Part shown: one piece after another, positions 19,483 to 28,979 of the stretch
How the letters are laid out: the number at the start of each line of letters is the position of its first letter
How positions within the stretch are numbered: position 1 is the first letter of the stretch
Assembly: GCF_000473045.1 (NCBI RefSeq)
Contig: NZ_AXAY01000011.1
Location: forward strand, 186,001 to 250,000
Direction of reading: 5' to 3'
Length of the DNA: 64,000 nt
Source: Bradyrhizobium sp. WSM3983
Lineage (GTDB): Bacteria > Pseudomonadota > Alphaproteobacteria > Rhizobiales > Xanthobacteraceae
Made by a program: the position numbers and the translations under genes
Notes under the pieces: generated by a model
Seen by the model: the letters and a program-made list of their open reading frames with translations, nothing else
Database searches by the model: none
What the model was told of the DNA's origin: nothing

Positions 19483-20799
19483 ATGATGAGCCATTTCGAC
19501 AGGCGTAGTGTGCTTAAAGCCAGCCTGGGCGGCGCAGCTTTGCTTGCCGGCCCGGGTATCGTCCCGGTGCGTGCCGCGGAGTGGACCAACACGCCGGAGC
19601 CGAATGCCTCCATTCGCGTGCTGCGCTGGAAGCAGTTCATCCAGGCCGAGTTCGACAAGTTCGCCGAGCAGACCAAGAAGTTCTCCGAGAAGACCGGCAT
19701 CAAGGTGAAGCTCGAGGCCGAGAGCTGGGAAGACATCCGGCCGAAGGCCGCGGTCGCCGCCAATGTCGGCGCGGGCCCCGATCTCATCATCGGCACGCTC
19801 GACGATCCCTTCAAATTCCCCGAGAAGCTGATCGACGTGACCGACGTTGCCGATTATCTCGGCAAACAATATGGCGGCTGGTACCCGGTGGCCGAGCGCT
19901 ACGGCAAGAAGGGCAACAGCTGGATCGCCATTCCGCAAGGCGCGACCGGCGGTTGCCTGAACTACCGCATCAGCCACGTGAAGGCCGCGGGCTTCGACGA
20001 ATTCCCCAAGGACACCGACGGCTTCCTCAAGCTGTGCCAGGCCTTGAAGAAGAACAATACACCGGCCGGCTTCGCGCTCGGCCATGCCACCGGCGATGCC
20101 AACGGCTGGTGCCAGTGGGCGCTGTGGGCGTTCGGCGGCAAGGTCGTCAACGACAAGAACGAGGTCGTGATCGATTCTCCGGAGACGATCGCCGCGCTCG
20201 AATACGTCAAGCAGCTCTACGCGACCTTCATTCCGGGCGTGCTGTCGTGGAACGACTCGAACAACAACAAGGCTTTCCTCAACGGCGAGCTCAGCCTGAC
20301 CCTGAACGGCATCTCGATCTGGACCGTCGGCAAGAACTCCACCGATCCCAAGCAGCAGGAGATCGCCAAGGACATGAACCACGCGCCGATGCCGATCGGG
20401 CCCGTGGGCGTGCCGACCGAGCAGCAGAACGTCCTGGTCTACTACGGCTACAAGCACTCGAAGTATCCGAAGGCGGTCAAGGAATACATCAAGTTCATGA
20501 TGGACAAGGAGAACTACGACGCGTGGGAGGTCGCCTCCAACGGCTACGTCTCGCCGCCGCTCCCGGCCTATAACGACAACCCGGTCTGGACCTCCGATCC
20601 CAAGATCACTCCGTATCGTGACTGCCTGAAGCGTTGCCGCGACAACGGCTATGCCGGCGATCTCGGCTACGCCTCGGCCGCCGTCATGGGCGATTTCGTG
20701 GTGGTCGACATGTTCGCGGAGGCCGCCTCCGGACAGACGACGCCGCAAGAAGCAGCGAAGCGCGCCGCCGAGCGTGCCAAGCGCTACTATCAGGTCTGA
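19483..20799 (+). CDS. Extracellular solute-binding protein of sugar ABC importer
   Basis: 438 aa, family 1 (maltose/glycerol-3-phosphate-like). The N-terminus has a Tat-type signal (DRRSVLKASLGGAALLAGPG), so export is likely in folded form. Ligand-pocket aromatic and acidic residues of the family are present but do not identify the sugar. Follows the ATPase by about 50 bases, preceded by GGGAGAG. Confidence 0.92.
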   Translation: MMSHFDRRSVLKASLGGAALLAGPGIVPVRAAEWTNTPEPNASIRVLRWKQFIQAEFDKFAEQTKKFSEKTGIKVKLEAESWEDIRPKAAVAANVGAGPDLIIGTLDDPFKFPEKLIDVTDVADYLGKQYGGWYPVAERYGKKGNSWIAIPQGATGGCLNYRISHVKAAGFDEFPKDTDGFLKLCQALKKNNTPAGFALGHATGDANGWCQWALWAFGGKVVNDKNEVVIDSPETIAALEYVKQLYATFIPGVLSWNDSNNNKAFLNGELSLTLNGISIWTVGKNSTDPKQQEIAKDMNHAPMPIGPVGVPTEQQNVLVYYGYKHSKYPKAVKEYIKFMMDKENYDAWEVASNGYVSPPLPAYNDNPVWTSDPKITPYRDCLKRCRDNGYAGDLGYASAAVMGDFVVVDMFAEAASGQTTPQEAAKRAAERAKRYYQV

Positions 20800-20866
20800 T
20801 CAGCCACAAGCGGCGGCGTCCGGTTTGCTGGGCGCCGCCGTTGTCGTTCGTTGAGGAGAGTCCGAC

Positions 20867-21814
20867 ATGGCAGTTTTGGCCGAGCCCGTCGCCGCGCCTC
20901 TCAAGCGCAGCAGCCTCTGGTCCAGGGCGTTCGAAAGCCGACATTTTCTCGGCGCCATGTTCATGGTGCCGGCCATCGCCATCCTGATCCTGTTCCTGGC
21001 CTATCCGCTCGCGCTGGGCTTCTGGCTCGGCATGACCGACACCAAGATCGGGGGCGTCGGCCGTTACATCGGCTTCGCAAACTTCATCTCGCTCTCCAAG
21101 GACTCCGTATTCTGGCTGTCGGTGTTCAACACCATTTTCTACACGGTGTTCGCGAGCATCGTGAAATTCGCGATCGGACTTTACCTGGCCTTGCTGCTCA
21201 ACGAGCGGCTGCCGTTCAAGTCGATGGTCCGCGCCATCGTGCTCTTGCCCTTCGTGGTGCCGACCGTGCTGTCGGCGATCGCGTTCTGGTGGATCTATGA
21301 CAGCCAGTTCTCGATCATCTCCTGGGTGCTGATCAAGGCGGGCCTGTTGACCCACTACATCGATTTCCTCGGCGATCCCTGGAATGCGCGCTGGTCGGTC
21401 GTGCTCGCCAACATCTGGCGCGGCGTGCCCTTTGTCGCCATCACGCTGTTGGCGGGATTGCAGACCATCTCGCCCTCGCTCTACGAGGCCGCCAATCTCG
21501 ATGGCGCCACCAATCTGCAGCGCTTCCGCCACATCACGCTGCCGATGCTGTCGCCGATCATCGCGGTGGTGATGACGTTCTCGGTGCTGATGACGTTCAC
21601 CGACTTCCAGCTGATCTACACCATCACGCGCGGCGGGCCGATCAACGCGACGCATCTGATGGCGACACTGTCGTTCCAGCGCGCCATCACCGGCGGCAAT
21701 CTCGGCGAGGGCGCGGCGATCTCGAACGCGATGATCCCGTTCCTGGTCGCGGCAATCCTGTTGAGCTTCTTCGGGCTTCAGCGCTCCCGCTGGCAGCAGG
21801 GCGGGAGGGACTGA
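20867..21814 (+). CDS. Sugar ABC transporter permease (MalF type)
   Basis: 315 aa with six membrane segments. The EAA coupling loop (YEAANLDGATNLQRFRHITL) near residue 205-225 contacts the ATPase. Begins 67 bases after the binding-protein gene. The second permease starts two bases after its stop, indicating tight coupling. Confidence 0.93.
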   Translation: MAVLAEPVAAPLKRSSLWSRAFESRHFLGAMFMVPAIAILILFLAYPLALGFWLGMTDTKIGGVGRYIGFANFISLSKDSVFWLSVFNTIFYTVFASIVKFAIGLYLALLLNERLPFKSMVRAIVLLPFVVPTVLSAIAFWWIYDSQFSIISWVLIKAGLLTHYIDFLGDPWNARWSVVLANIWRGVPFVAITLLAGLQTISPSLYEAANLDGATNLQRFRHITLPMLSPIIAVVMTFSVLMTFTDFQLIYTITRGGPINATHLMATLSFQRAITGGNLGEGAAISNAMIPFLVAAILLSFFGLQRSRWQQGGRD

Positions 21815-21816
21815 CC

Positions 21817-22692
21817 ATGACCACGATGGACGACCAAAGCGTCGGAATGGACTATCTGGAAAGTTTTCCGCGGAAATTCCTTCGCGTCTACCTTCCGCTT
21901 GGCCTGATCATCTTCTTCCTGCTGTTCCCGTTCTACTGGATGGCGGTGACGACGTTCAAGCCGGACGCGGAGATGTACGACTACGAGAAGTACAATCCGT
22001 TCCTGATCGCGCATCCGACGCTCGAGCACATCAAGAAGCTGTTCTTCGAGACCGACTATCCGCTGTGGATGTGGAACACCGTCATTGTCTCGGTGTCCTC
22101 GACCTTTATCTCGCTGTTCGCCAGCGTCTGCGCGGCCTATGCGATCGAGCGTCTGCGCTACAAGGGCTCGCGCTATGTCGGCCTTGCGATCTTCCTCGGC
22201 TATCTTGTCCCGCCCTCGATCCTGTTCATTCCGCTGGCGGCGATCGTGTTCCAGCTCGGCCTGTTCGACGGCAATCTGGCGCTGATCCTGACCTATCCGA
22301 CCTTCCTGATCCCGTTCTGCACCTGGCTCCTGATGGGCTATTTCCGCACCATTCCTTACGAGCTCGAGGAATGCGCGCTGATCGACGGGGCGACGCGGCT
22401 GCAGATCCTGACCAAGATCACGCTGCCGCTATCGCTGCCGGGGGTGATCTCGGCGGGCATCTTCGCCTTCACGTTGTCCTGGAACGAGTTCATCTACGCG
22501 CTGACCTTCATCTCCTCTTCGGAGAACAAGACGATTCCGGTCGGCGCCATCACCGAGCTCGTCAATGGCGACGTCTACCATTGGGGCGCCCTGATGGCGG
22601 CGGCCCTGACCGGCTCGGTCCCCGTAGTTATCCTTTATTCCTTCTTCGTAGAGTACTATGTGTCGGCGATGACCGGCGCCGTGAAGGAATGA
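21817..22692 (+). CDS. Carbohydrate ABC transporter permease (MalG type)
   Basis: 291 aa, six membrane segments. The EAA loop is ELEECALIDGATRLQILTKI near residue 185-205. The C-terminal VEYYVSAMTGAVKE is typical of MalG-type subunits. Completes the importer. A 74-base gap with a small GC hairpin (CACCGC/GCGGTG at 22715-22737) precedes the metabolic genes. Confidence 0.93.
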   Translation: MTTMDDQSVGMDYLESFPRKFLRVYLPLGLIIFFLLFPFYWMAVTTFKPDAEMYDYEKYNPFLIAHPTLEHIKKLFFETDYPLWMWNTVIVSVSSTFISLFASVCAAYAIERLRYKGSRYVGLAIFLGYLVPPSILFIPLAAIVFQLGLFDGNLALILTYPTFLIPFCTWLLMGYFRTIPYELEECALIDGATRLQILTKITLPLSLPGVISAGIFAFTLSWNEFIYALTFISSSENKTIPVGAITELVNGDVYHWGALMAAALTGSVPVVILYSFFVEYYVSAMTGAVKE

Positions 22693-22766
22693 TTGCGGGG
22701 CCTGCCTGAGAACACACCGCACCTTTCAAGAGCGGTGCGTTCCGGCCAATAAGAAGGAGTAGGCTC

Positions 22767-23753
22767 TTGCACATTCTGGTTCTGGGCGCTGCCGGCATGG
22801 TCGGCCGCAAATTGTGTGAACGTCTCTTGCGCGACGGCCGGCTCGGCAAGAGCGACATCACCAAATTGACCATGCATGACGTGGTCGAACCCAAGAAGCC
22901 GGAGAAGGCTGGTTTCCCTGTCGAGACCGTCTCGGGCGATTTCGCCGTCCCCGGTGCTGCCGAAAAGCTGATCGCCGGCCGCCCCGACGTGATCTTCCAT
23001 CTCGCCGCGATCGTCTCCGGTGAAGCCGAGCTCGATTTCGACAAGGGCTACCGCATCAATCTCGACGGCACACGGATGCTGCTCGACGCTGTCAGGCTCG
23101 TTGGCGGCGGTTACAAGCCGCGCGTGGTGTTCACGTCCTCGATCGCGGTGTTCGGCGCGCCGTTCCCGGATGCGATCGGCGACGAGTTCTTCCACACGCC
23201 GCTGCTCAGCTACGGCACCCAGAAGGCGATCGGCGAGCTGCTGCTCGCGGATTATTCGCGCCGCGGCTTCCTCGACGGCATCGGCATCCGCCTGCCGACC
23301 ATCTGCATCCGGCCCGGCCTGCCCAACAAGGCGGCATCGGGCTTCTTCTCCAACATCCTGCGCGAGCCGCTCGCCGGCAAGGAAGCGGTGCTCCCGGTGT
23401 CCGAGGACGTCCGCCACTGGCACGCCACGCCGCGCTCCGCTGTCGGCTTCCTGCTCCACGCAGGCACCATGGACCTCGCCAAGGTCGGTCCGCGCCGCAA
23501 TTTGACCATGCCGGGCCTGTCGGCCACGGTCGGTGAGCAGATCGCTGCGCTCAAGCGGGTCGCGGGCGAAAAGGTCGCAGCGCGCATCAAGCGGGAGCCG
23601 GATCCCTTCATCGTTGGCATCGTCGGCGGCTGGCCGCGCAATTTCGAGGCGAAGCGGGCGCGCGAGCTCGGCTTCACCACCGAAGAGAAGACTTTCGACG
23701 ATATCATCCGCATTCACATCGACGACGAGCTCGGCGGCAATTTCGTCGCCTGA
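22767..23753 (+). CDS. denD: D-erythronate dehydrogenase-like NAD-dependent epimerase/dehydratase
   Basis: 328 aa extended SDR. The N-terminal GAAGMVGRK is the nucleotide loop and the active-site motif is SYGTQKAIGE near residue 150. The length and conserved blocks (FHLAAIVSGEAELDFD, IRLPTICIRPG) match DenD-type proteins, which oxidise C2 of D-erythronate and related acids. The start is TTG, supported by AAGAAGGAG at 22751-22759, a strong site. The usual DenD partners (OtnK kinase, OtnC decarboxylase) are absent here, so its substrate in this pathway may differ. Confidence 0.85.
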   Translation: MHILVLGAAGMVGRKLCERLLRDGRLGKSDITKLTMHDVVEPKKPEKAGFPVETVSGDFAVPGAAEKLIAGRPDVIFHLAAIVSGEAELDFDKGYRINLDGTRMLLDAVRLVGGGYKPRVVFTSSIAVFGAPFPDAIGDEFFHTPLLSYGTQKAIGELLLADYSRRGFLDGIGIRLPTICIRPGLPNKAASGFFSNILREPLAGKEAVLPVSEDVRHWHATPRSAVGFLLHAGTMDLAKVGPRRNLTMPGLSATVGEQIAALKRVAGEKVAARIKREPDPFIVGIVGGWPRNFEAKRARELGFTTEEKTFDDIIRIHIDDELGGNFVA

Positions 23754-23762
23754 TCGTTAGAG

Positions 23763-24764
23763 ATGAACAGCGTGGATATGACGATGGCGAGCGTGGCTTG
23801 CATCGGTGAATGCATGGTCGAGCTCCGGCAGGCCCAGGGAGGACATTCCTCGGGGCAGTCTGCCGGGCAGGGCGGCGGCCTGTTCTCGCGTGGCTTTGGC
23901 GGCGACACCCTCAACACGGCGGTGTATCTGGCGCGGCTTGAGGTCAAGGTCGACTATCTCACTGCGCTCGGTGACGACGGCATGAGCGAGGAGATGATCG
24001 CGGCCTGGAATGCCGAGGGCGTCGGCACGCGGCGCGTGGTGCGGCTGCCGGGCAAGCTGCCCGGCCTCTACATGATCCAGCTGGACGCCAAAGGCGAGCG
24101 CCAGTTCTTCCACTGGCGTGACAGTGCGGCGGCGCGGCAACTGATGAGCCTGCCGGAGACGGACGAGCTGCTCAATTCGCTGATGAGCTACGACATCGTC
24201 TATCTCTCCGCGATCACGCTCTCGCTCTATGACGCGGCCGGGCGCGATCGCCTGTTCGCGGCGATCAAGCGCGCCCGGCTGCTCGGCACCCGTTTCGTGT
24301 TCGACACCAATTTTCGCGCACGCGGCTGGCCCGATCGCGATGTCGCGCGCGAGGTGTTTGCCGCGGCGTTTGCGGCCGCAGACATCGTGCTGACCTCGAC
24401 CGAGGATCTGCTCGCGCTCCACTCCGGCGAGAGCCCCGAGCAATTGATGGCGCGCATCCCCACGCCGGAGCTGGTGTTCCGGCTTGCCGAACCCGTCAGC
24501 CTGCTGCGCTTCCCTGGCGGCACGAGCGAGGTCCGCGCCGAACCAATGACCAAGCCGGTCGTTGACACCACGGCGGCCGGCGACAGCTTTGCCGCGGCCT
24601 ATATCGCGGCCCGGCTCGGCGGTTCCGATCCGGTTGAGGCCGCCCAGGCCGGGCATCGCCTCGCCAGCCTCGTGATCTGCTATCCCGGCGCCATCATTCC
24701 GGGTTATGCCATGCCGCCGAAGAAGCGGCACCGGCCGGCGACCTCGCGCCAAGCGACCAAGTGA
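23763..24764 (+). CDS. kdgK: 2-keto-3-deoxygluconate kinase (PfkB family)
   Basis: 333 aa sugar kinase. The second PfkB signature with catalytic Asp is DTTAAGDSFAAAYIA near residue 265. N-terminal substrate elements FGGDTLNTAVYLARL are near 42. It would phosphorylate 2-keto-3-deoxygluconate or an analogue with ATP, feeding the aldolase encoded next. Begins nine bases after denD. The C-terminus is extended by a basic tail (KKRHRPATSRQ). The kdgK call rests on context as well as motifs. Confidence 0.85.
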   Translation: MNSVDMTMASVACIGECMVELRQAQGGHSSGQSAGQGGGLFSRGFGGDTLNTAVYLARLEVKVDYLTALGDDGMSEEMIAAWNAEGVGTRRVVRLPGKLPGLYMIQLDAKGERQFFHWRDSAAARQLMSLPETDELLNSLMSYDIVYLSAITLSLYDAAGRDRLFAAIKRARLLGTRFVFDTNFRARGWPDRDVAREVFAAAFAAADIVLTSTEDLLALHSGESPEQLMARIPTPELVFRLAEPVSLLRFPGGTSEVRAEPMTKPVVDTTAAGDSFAAAYIAARLGGSDPVEAAQAGHRLASLVICYPGAIIPGYAMPPKKRHRPATSRQATK

Positions 24765-24777
24765 AACGAAAGCCAAG

Positions 24778-25428
24778 ATGACCACGACCGCCCAACAGAA
24801 CCACCTCGTCGCGCTGTTCAAGGCTGCGACCGTTATTCCCGTCCTTACCATCGAGCGTATCCAGGATGCTGTGCCGCTGGCGCGCGCGCTGGTCGCCGGC
24901 GGCGTCCGCACGCTGGAGGTGACCATGCGCACCCCTGTTGCGATCGAGGCAGCGCGGGCGATGATGTCCGAAGTCCCCGAGGCGATCGTCGGCATCGGCA
25001 CGATTCTCAATCCGGCCGACTTCACCCGTGTCGAGAAGCTTGGCGTCGCGTTCGGCATCAGCCCGGGCATGACCCCCGATCTCCTGAAGGCCGCCGCCCA
25101 CAGCTCCTTGCCTTTTGCACCGGGCATCGCCACCGCGTCCGAGCTGATGCTGGCGCTGTCCTACGGCTTCGACGTCGCAAAGTTCTTCCCGGCCGAGCAG
25201 GCCGGCGGCATCAAGGGCCTGCGCGCACTTGGCGGGCCGTTCCCGAACGTGCGGTTCTGCCCGACCGGTGGGGTCGGCGAGGCCAATGCGGCGACCTGGC
25301 TTGCCGAGCCCAATGTGGTCGCGGTCGGCGGTTCCTGGCTGTGCCCGATGGCCGAGATCAAGGCCGGGAACTGGGCCGGCATAACTGCCATCTGCCAGCG
25401 CACCCTCCAGGCCCTTAAACCTGCGTGA
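24778..25428 (+). CDS. eda: 2-keto-3-deoxy-6-phosphogluconate aldolase
   Basis: 216 aa, usual for bacterial KDPG aldolase. Motifs include LEVTMRTP (catalytic Glu), GIGTILNPADF, FGISPGMTPD, PFAPGIATASE and DVAKFFPAE with the Schiff-base Lys. It cleaves the 6-phosphorylated keto-deoxy acid to pyruvate and a triose phosphate. A start at 24706 would add 24 basic residues overlapping the kinase gene; ATG 24778 (MTTTAQQN) fits the family length. Last gene of the catabolic operon. Confidence 0.92.
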   Translation: MTTTAQQNHLVALFKAATVIPVLTIERIQDAVPLARALVAGGVRTLEVTMRTPVAIEAARAMMSEVPEAIVGIGTILNPADFTRVEKLGVAFGISPGMTPDLLKAAAHSSLPFAPGIATASELMLALSYGFDVAKFFPAEQAGGIKGLRALGGPFPNVRFCPTGGVGEANAATWLAEPNVVAVGGSWLCPMAEIKAGNWAGITAICQRTLQALKPA

Positions 25429-25488
25429 AGTCTTGCCATCCCTGGGCTAAGACTTAGGTCAGTAAGAGACCGCGAGGGAGAAAAGACC

Positions 25489-26658
25489 ATGACCGCCAGC
25501 ATCGTCGGATGGGCGCATACGCCGTTCGGCAAGTTTGACACCGAAACCGTCGAAAGCCTCGTCACCCGTGTCGCCAATGAGGCGATGGCCGATGCCGGCA
25601 TCTCGGCCTCCGACGTCGACGAAATCGTGCTGGGCCATTTCAACGCCGGCTTCTCGGCGCAGGATTTTACCGCCTCGCTGGTGCTCCAGGCCGACCCGAA
25701 GCTGCGCTTCAAGCCGGCCACCCGCGTCGAGAACGCCTGCGCCACCGGCTCCGCCGCGGTCCACCAGGGCCTGCGCGCGATCGCCGCAGGTGCGGCCAAG
25801 ATCGTGCTGGTCGTCGGCGTCGAGCAGATGACGCGCACGCCGGGGCCGGAGATCGGCAAGAACCTGCTCAAGGCATCCTATCTGCCTGAGGACGGCGACA
25901 CCGTCGGCGGCTTCGCCGGCGTGTTCGGCAAGATCGCCAGCTCCTACTTCCAGAAATACGGCGACCAGTCCGATGCGCTGGCGCTGATCGCCGCCAAGAA
26001 CCACAAGAACGGCGTCGCCAATCCCTTCGCCCAGATGCGCAAGGATTTTGGCTTCGACTTCTGCCGCGCCGAGAGCGAGAAGAACCCGTATGTCGCGGGT
26101 CCCCTGAAGCGCACCGACTGCTCGCTGGTCTCCGACGGCGCGGCCGCGCTGGTGCTGGCTGATGCCGAGACCGCCAAGGGCATGGGCAAGTCGATCGGCT
26201 TCCGCGCCACCGCGCACGCCCAGGACTTCCTGCCGATGTCCAAGCGCGACATCCTTCAGTTCGAGGGCTGTACGGTCGCCTGGCAACGCGCGCTGGAACA
26301 GGCGGGCGTGACGCTCTCCGATCTCTCCTTCGTCGAGACCCATGACTGCTTCACGGTCGCCGAATTGATCGAGTACGAAGCGATGGGCCTGACGCCGAAG
26401 GGGCAGGGCGCCCGCGCCATCAAGGAAGGCTGGACGCTCAAGGACGGCAAGCTGCCGGTCAATCCGTCCGGCGGGTTGAAGGCCAAGGGCCACCCGATCG
26501 GTGCCACTGGCGTCTCCATGCATGTGATGACCGCGATGCAGCTCGCAGGGCAAGCGCCCGAGGGCATGCAGCTCAAGAACGCAAAACTCGGCGGCATCTT
26601 CAACATGGGCGGCGCCGCCGTTGCCAATTACGTCTCCGTCCTTGAGCCGCTGAAGTAG
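25489..26658 (+). CDS. Thiolase-family acetyl-CoA acetyltransferase (SCP-x-like)
   Basis: 389 aa. The nucleophile Cys is in VENACATGSAA near residue 85. HDCFT near 285 and NPSGGLKAKGHPIGATG near 330 supply the other active-site elements. The HDCFT block and absence of the NEAFA motif place it with the SCP-x/non-decarboxylating thiolase-like group rather than with classical AtoB (compare the gene at 49165). AGGGAG precedes the ATG. Probably independent of the sugar operon. Confidence 0.88.
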   Translation: MTASIVGWAHTPFGKFDTETVESLVTRVANEAMADAGISASDVDEIVLGHFNAGFSAQDFTASLVLQADPKLRFKPATRVENACATGSAAVHQGLRAIAAGAAKIVLVVGVEQMTRTPGPEIGKNLLKASYLPEDGDTVGGFAGVFGKIASSYFQKYGDQSDALALIAAKNHKNGVANPFAQMRKDFGFDFCRAESEKNPYVAGPLKRTDCSLVSDGAAALVLADAETAKGMGKSIGFRATAHAQDFLPMSKRDILQFEGCTVAWQRALEQAGVTLSDLSFVETHDCFTVAELIEYEAMGLTPKGQGARAIKEGWTLKDGKLPVNPSGGLKAKGHPIGATGVSMHVMTAMQLAGQAPEGMQLKNAKLGGIFNMGGAAVANYVSVLEPLK

Positions 26659-26663
26659 GTCTC

Positions 26664-26752
26664 GTAGGGTGGGCAAAGGCGCTATGCGCCGCGCCCACCA
26701 TCTTTCCTTGCGCCAGATCATGGTGGGCCCGCTTCGCTTGGCCCACCCTGCG
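26664..26752. repeat. Dispersed repeat (GTAGGGTGGGC family)
   Basis: Begins GTAGGGTGGGCAAAGGCG and ends GGCCCACCCTG, with an internal CCACCAT...ATGGTGGG dyad. Closely similar to 62831-62923 and related to 52643-52721. Lies between the thiolase gene and the next small gene. Such elements are common between genes in this lineage, from memory. Confidence 0.75.
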
Positions 26753-26776
26753 TCTCCTGATTGCTAGGACGACACC

Positions 26777-26980
26777 ATGAGCAGCGATTACGACTATCTC
26801 TCGACTGACCAACTCAACGATCGCATCGCGATCCTCGAGGACAATATCCGCCAGCTGATCGAGCAGGCCGCCGCCGCCTCGGGCGAGCAGAACGAGTCGC
26901 GGATCGCCGACCGCATCAATCAGCAGAACGACGAGCTCGACCGTCTCATCAAGATCCGCGAATCCCGCCAGAAGAAATAA
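26777..26980 (+). CDS. Small coiled-coil protein, 67 aa
   Basis: Highly charged and helical throughout, with heptad-like leucines/isoleucines (IAILEDNIRQLIEQ and LDRLIKIRESRQKK). No membrane segment and no cysteine. ATG follows a short gap after the repeat. Codon use is normal, so I accept it as a real gene of unknown function; it may be a dimerising or protein-binding factor. Confidence 0.75.
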   Translation: MSSDYDYLSTDQLNDRIAILEDNIRQLIEQAAAASGEQNESRIADRINQQNDELDRLIKIRESRQKK

Positions 26981-27005
26981 TTCAAAGCCACGAAGCGCTC
27001 TCAAG

Positions 27006-27914
27006 TCATTCCCGGGACGCGTTTGCAGGAGCAGCTGCCCGCGCCCTGCCTCTCACTGTCTCCTTGTCGCGGGCGGGCGGCACGCCGAACATCCTTGCGT
27101 ACTCCCGGGTGAACTGAGGCACGCTCTCGTAGCCGACTGCGAAGGCGGCGCCGCTCGCGCTAGCGCCCTGCGTCACCATCAGTCGCCTTGCCTCAATCAG
27201 CCGCAATTGCTTCTGGAACTGCAGCGGCGACAGCGAGGTCACGGCGCGAAAGTGCTGGTGGAAAGAGGACGGGCTCATTCCGGCCACTGCCGCGAGGCGC
27301 TCGACCGTCACCGGCCGCATAAACTCGGCCCGAAGCACCGCAACTGCACGCGCCACACGTTGTGCGTGGCTGTCCGGCCAGCCCAAGCGCCGGATCGCTG
27401 CGGCGTGCTCACCAGCCAACAGCCAGTAGTGCAATTCACGCAGCAGTGGCGCTTGCAGCAGCGGCGTCGCGGCTGGACGATCGAGCAGCCGCAACAGCCG
27501 CAGCGCCGCGTCGGCGACTTCGGCGTCTGTCCGATCGACCGGCAGGGGGGCGCTGGCGACCGGCGCCGCATCCATCTGCATGACCAGCTCCGCGATCACG
27601 GCCGGATCCAGCTCCAGGACCAGTGCGAGATAGGGAACTGATGCAGTGGCGCGGATGATCTGGCTCACCGTCGGCACATCGGCGGAGATCACGAGTGATT
27701 GACCGCCAGAGAATGCGAAGCATTCCTTGCCCATGCCGACCCGCTTGCTTCCCTGCAGGACGAGGCAGACGAGCGGACGAACAATCGCATACACGAGGCC
27801 GCTCGGCACGGTTGCGCGCACCATGCTGAGGCCGGGAATCGTGGTTTGCGCAAGACCGGCGGCATCCGCATGGGCCTCTGTGTATCGGTGAACAGCTTCG
27901 AGCAGCGTGGTCAT
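27006..27914 (-). CDS. AraC-family transcriptional regulator
   Basis: 302 aa. The N-terminal AraC_N/cupin-type sensing domain (about 1-185) includes LVCLVLQGSKRVGMGKECFA. Two C-terminal helix-turn-helix motifs (about 195-290) include VERLAAVAGMSPSSFHQHFR and AFAVGYESVPQFTREYARMF. Divergent from an SDR gene with 133 bases between starts, the usual arrangement for an activator of an aldehyde or xenobiotic reductase. Confidence 0.92.
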   Translation of the reverse strand: MTTLLEAVHRYTEAHADAAGLAQTTIPGLSMVRATVPSGLVYAIVRPLVCLVLQGSKRVGMGKECFAFSGGQSLVISADVPTVSQIIRATASVPYLALVLELDPAVIAELVMQMDAAPVASAPLPVDRTDAEVADAALRLLRLLDRPAATPLLQAPLLRELHYWLLAGEHAAAIRRLGWPDSHAQRVARAVAVLRAEFMRPVTVERLAAVAGMSPSSFHQHFRAVTSLSPLQFQKQLRLIEARRLMVTQGASASGAAFAVGYESVPQFTREYARMFGVPPARDKETVRGRARAAAPANASRE

Positions 27915-28047
27915 ATGCCGAGCCTAGCGCGATGCGTCGCGCGTGCAAGGCGTTTTGGAGGATTAGGCAAGCATCGTCGACATTCCGGCAAAGACGGGCG
28001 ACGCCGTGCTCCGATATCACGACGGTCATGCAACAGGAGCTGAATTC

Positions 28048-28803
28048 ATGACCAAAATCGCCCTCGTCACCGGCGGCAGCCGTGGCCTTGGCCGCAGCGC
28101 TGCGCTCAGCATTGCTCGCCACGGCGGTGATGTGATCCTCACTTACCAGAGCCGTGCCGACCAGGCGCAAGCTGCCGTCGCGGAGATCAAGGGCATGGGC
28201 CGGAAAGCCGTTGCCCTCCAGCTCGACGCTGGCAAGGTCGCAACTTTCCCGCACTTCGCCGACCTGCTGCGGGGGACGTTGCGTGAGCGGTGGCACCGCG
28301 AGACCTTCGACCACCTGATCAACAACGCCGGTCACGGCGACTACGCCCTGATCGGGCAGACGTCGGAGACCCAATTCGACGGCTTGGTCGACGTCCACTT
28401 CAAGGGCGTCTACTTTCTGACCCAGACGCTCCTGCCGCTGATCGCCGACAGCGGCCGCATCGTGAATCTGTCCTCTGCGCTGACGCGGGTGTCCTATCCC
28501 GGTTTCGCGGCTTACGCTGCGGTGAAGGGCGCGGTTGAGGTGCTGACCGTTTACATGGCCAAGGAGCTGGGCCGTCGCGGGATTGCTGTCAATGCTGTGG
28601 CTCCGGGAGCGATCGAGACCGATTTCGGCGGCGGCCTCGTCCGCGACAATCCGGAGATCAACAAGCAGTTTGCGGACCTTACCGCCTTGGCCCGTGTCGG
28701 CCTGCCGGACGATGTCGGGCCGATGATCGCAAGCTTGCTGTCCGAAGATAACCGTTGGGTCAACGCGCAGCGAATCGAAGTCTCTGGCGGGCAAGCGATC
28801 TGA
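28048..28803 (+). CDS. SDR-family oxidoreductase
   Basis: 251 aa. TGGSRGLGR near residue 8 binds NAD(P), NNAGHGD is near 92, and the active site is YAAVKGA near 155. The Ser in LSSALTR precedes it as expected. CAGGAG lies about 10 bases before ATG 28048. An ATG further upstream would add 14 residues without family similarity. Probably controlled by the divergent AraC regulator. Substrate unknown. Confidence 0.9.
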   Translation: MTKIALVTGGSRGLGRSAALSIARHGGDVILTYQSRADQAQAAVAEIKGMGRKAVALQLDAGKVATFPHFADLLRGTLRERWHRETFDHLINNAGHGDYALIGQTSETQFDGLVDVHFKGVYFLTQTLLPLIADSGRIVNLSSALTRVSYPGFAAYAAVKGAVEVLTVYMAKELGRRGIAVNAVAPGAIETDFGGGLVRDNPEINKQFADLTALARVGLPDDVGPMIASLLSEDNRWVNAQRIEVSGGQAI

Positions 28804-28877
28804 GTAGAATTGGCGGAGGCTCGTCAGTCCGCGCTATGCTTGCTCTCCTCAGTGACTCCAGACTCCAATCGGATTTC

Positions 28878-28958
28878 GTCATTCGGGGGCGGTCCAGAGG
28901 ACCGAGCCTGGAACGGGTATTCTGAGCCTGGCCTGTGCGAGAGCCACCCCGGAATGAC
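28878..28958. repeat. Degenerate copy of GTCATTCCGGG palindromic repeat
   Basis: Bounded by GTCATTCGGGGGC and CCCCGGAATGAC, with an internal GGTCC/GGACC hairpin. Same family as 14993-15099 but with more mismatches. It lies in the 560-base stretch between the SDR and CMD-family genes. Confidence 0.65.
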
Positions 28959-28979
28959 GAAAACTCTTACAACTCTACT

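Noticed and set aside
22704..22740. GC-rich hairpin CACCGC/GCGGTG between permease and denD as an attenuator
   Set aside because: Short alternative pairings, no T-run and no leader peptide; not enough to call a regulatory element separately.
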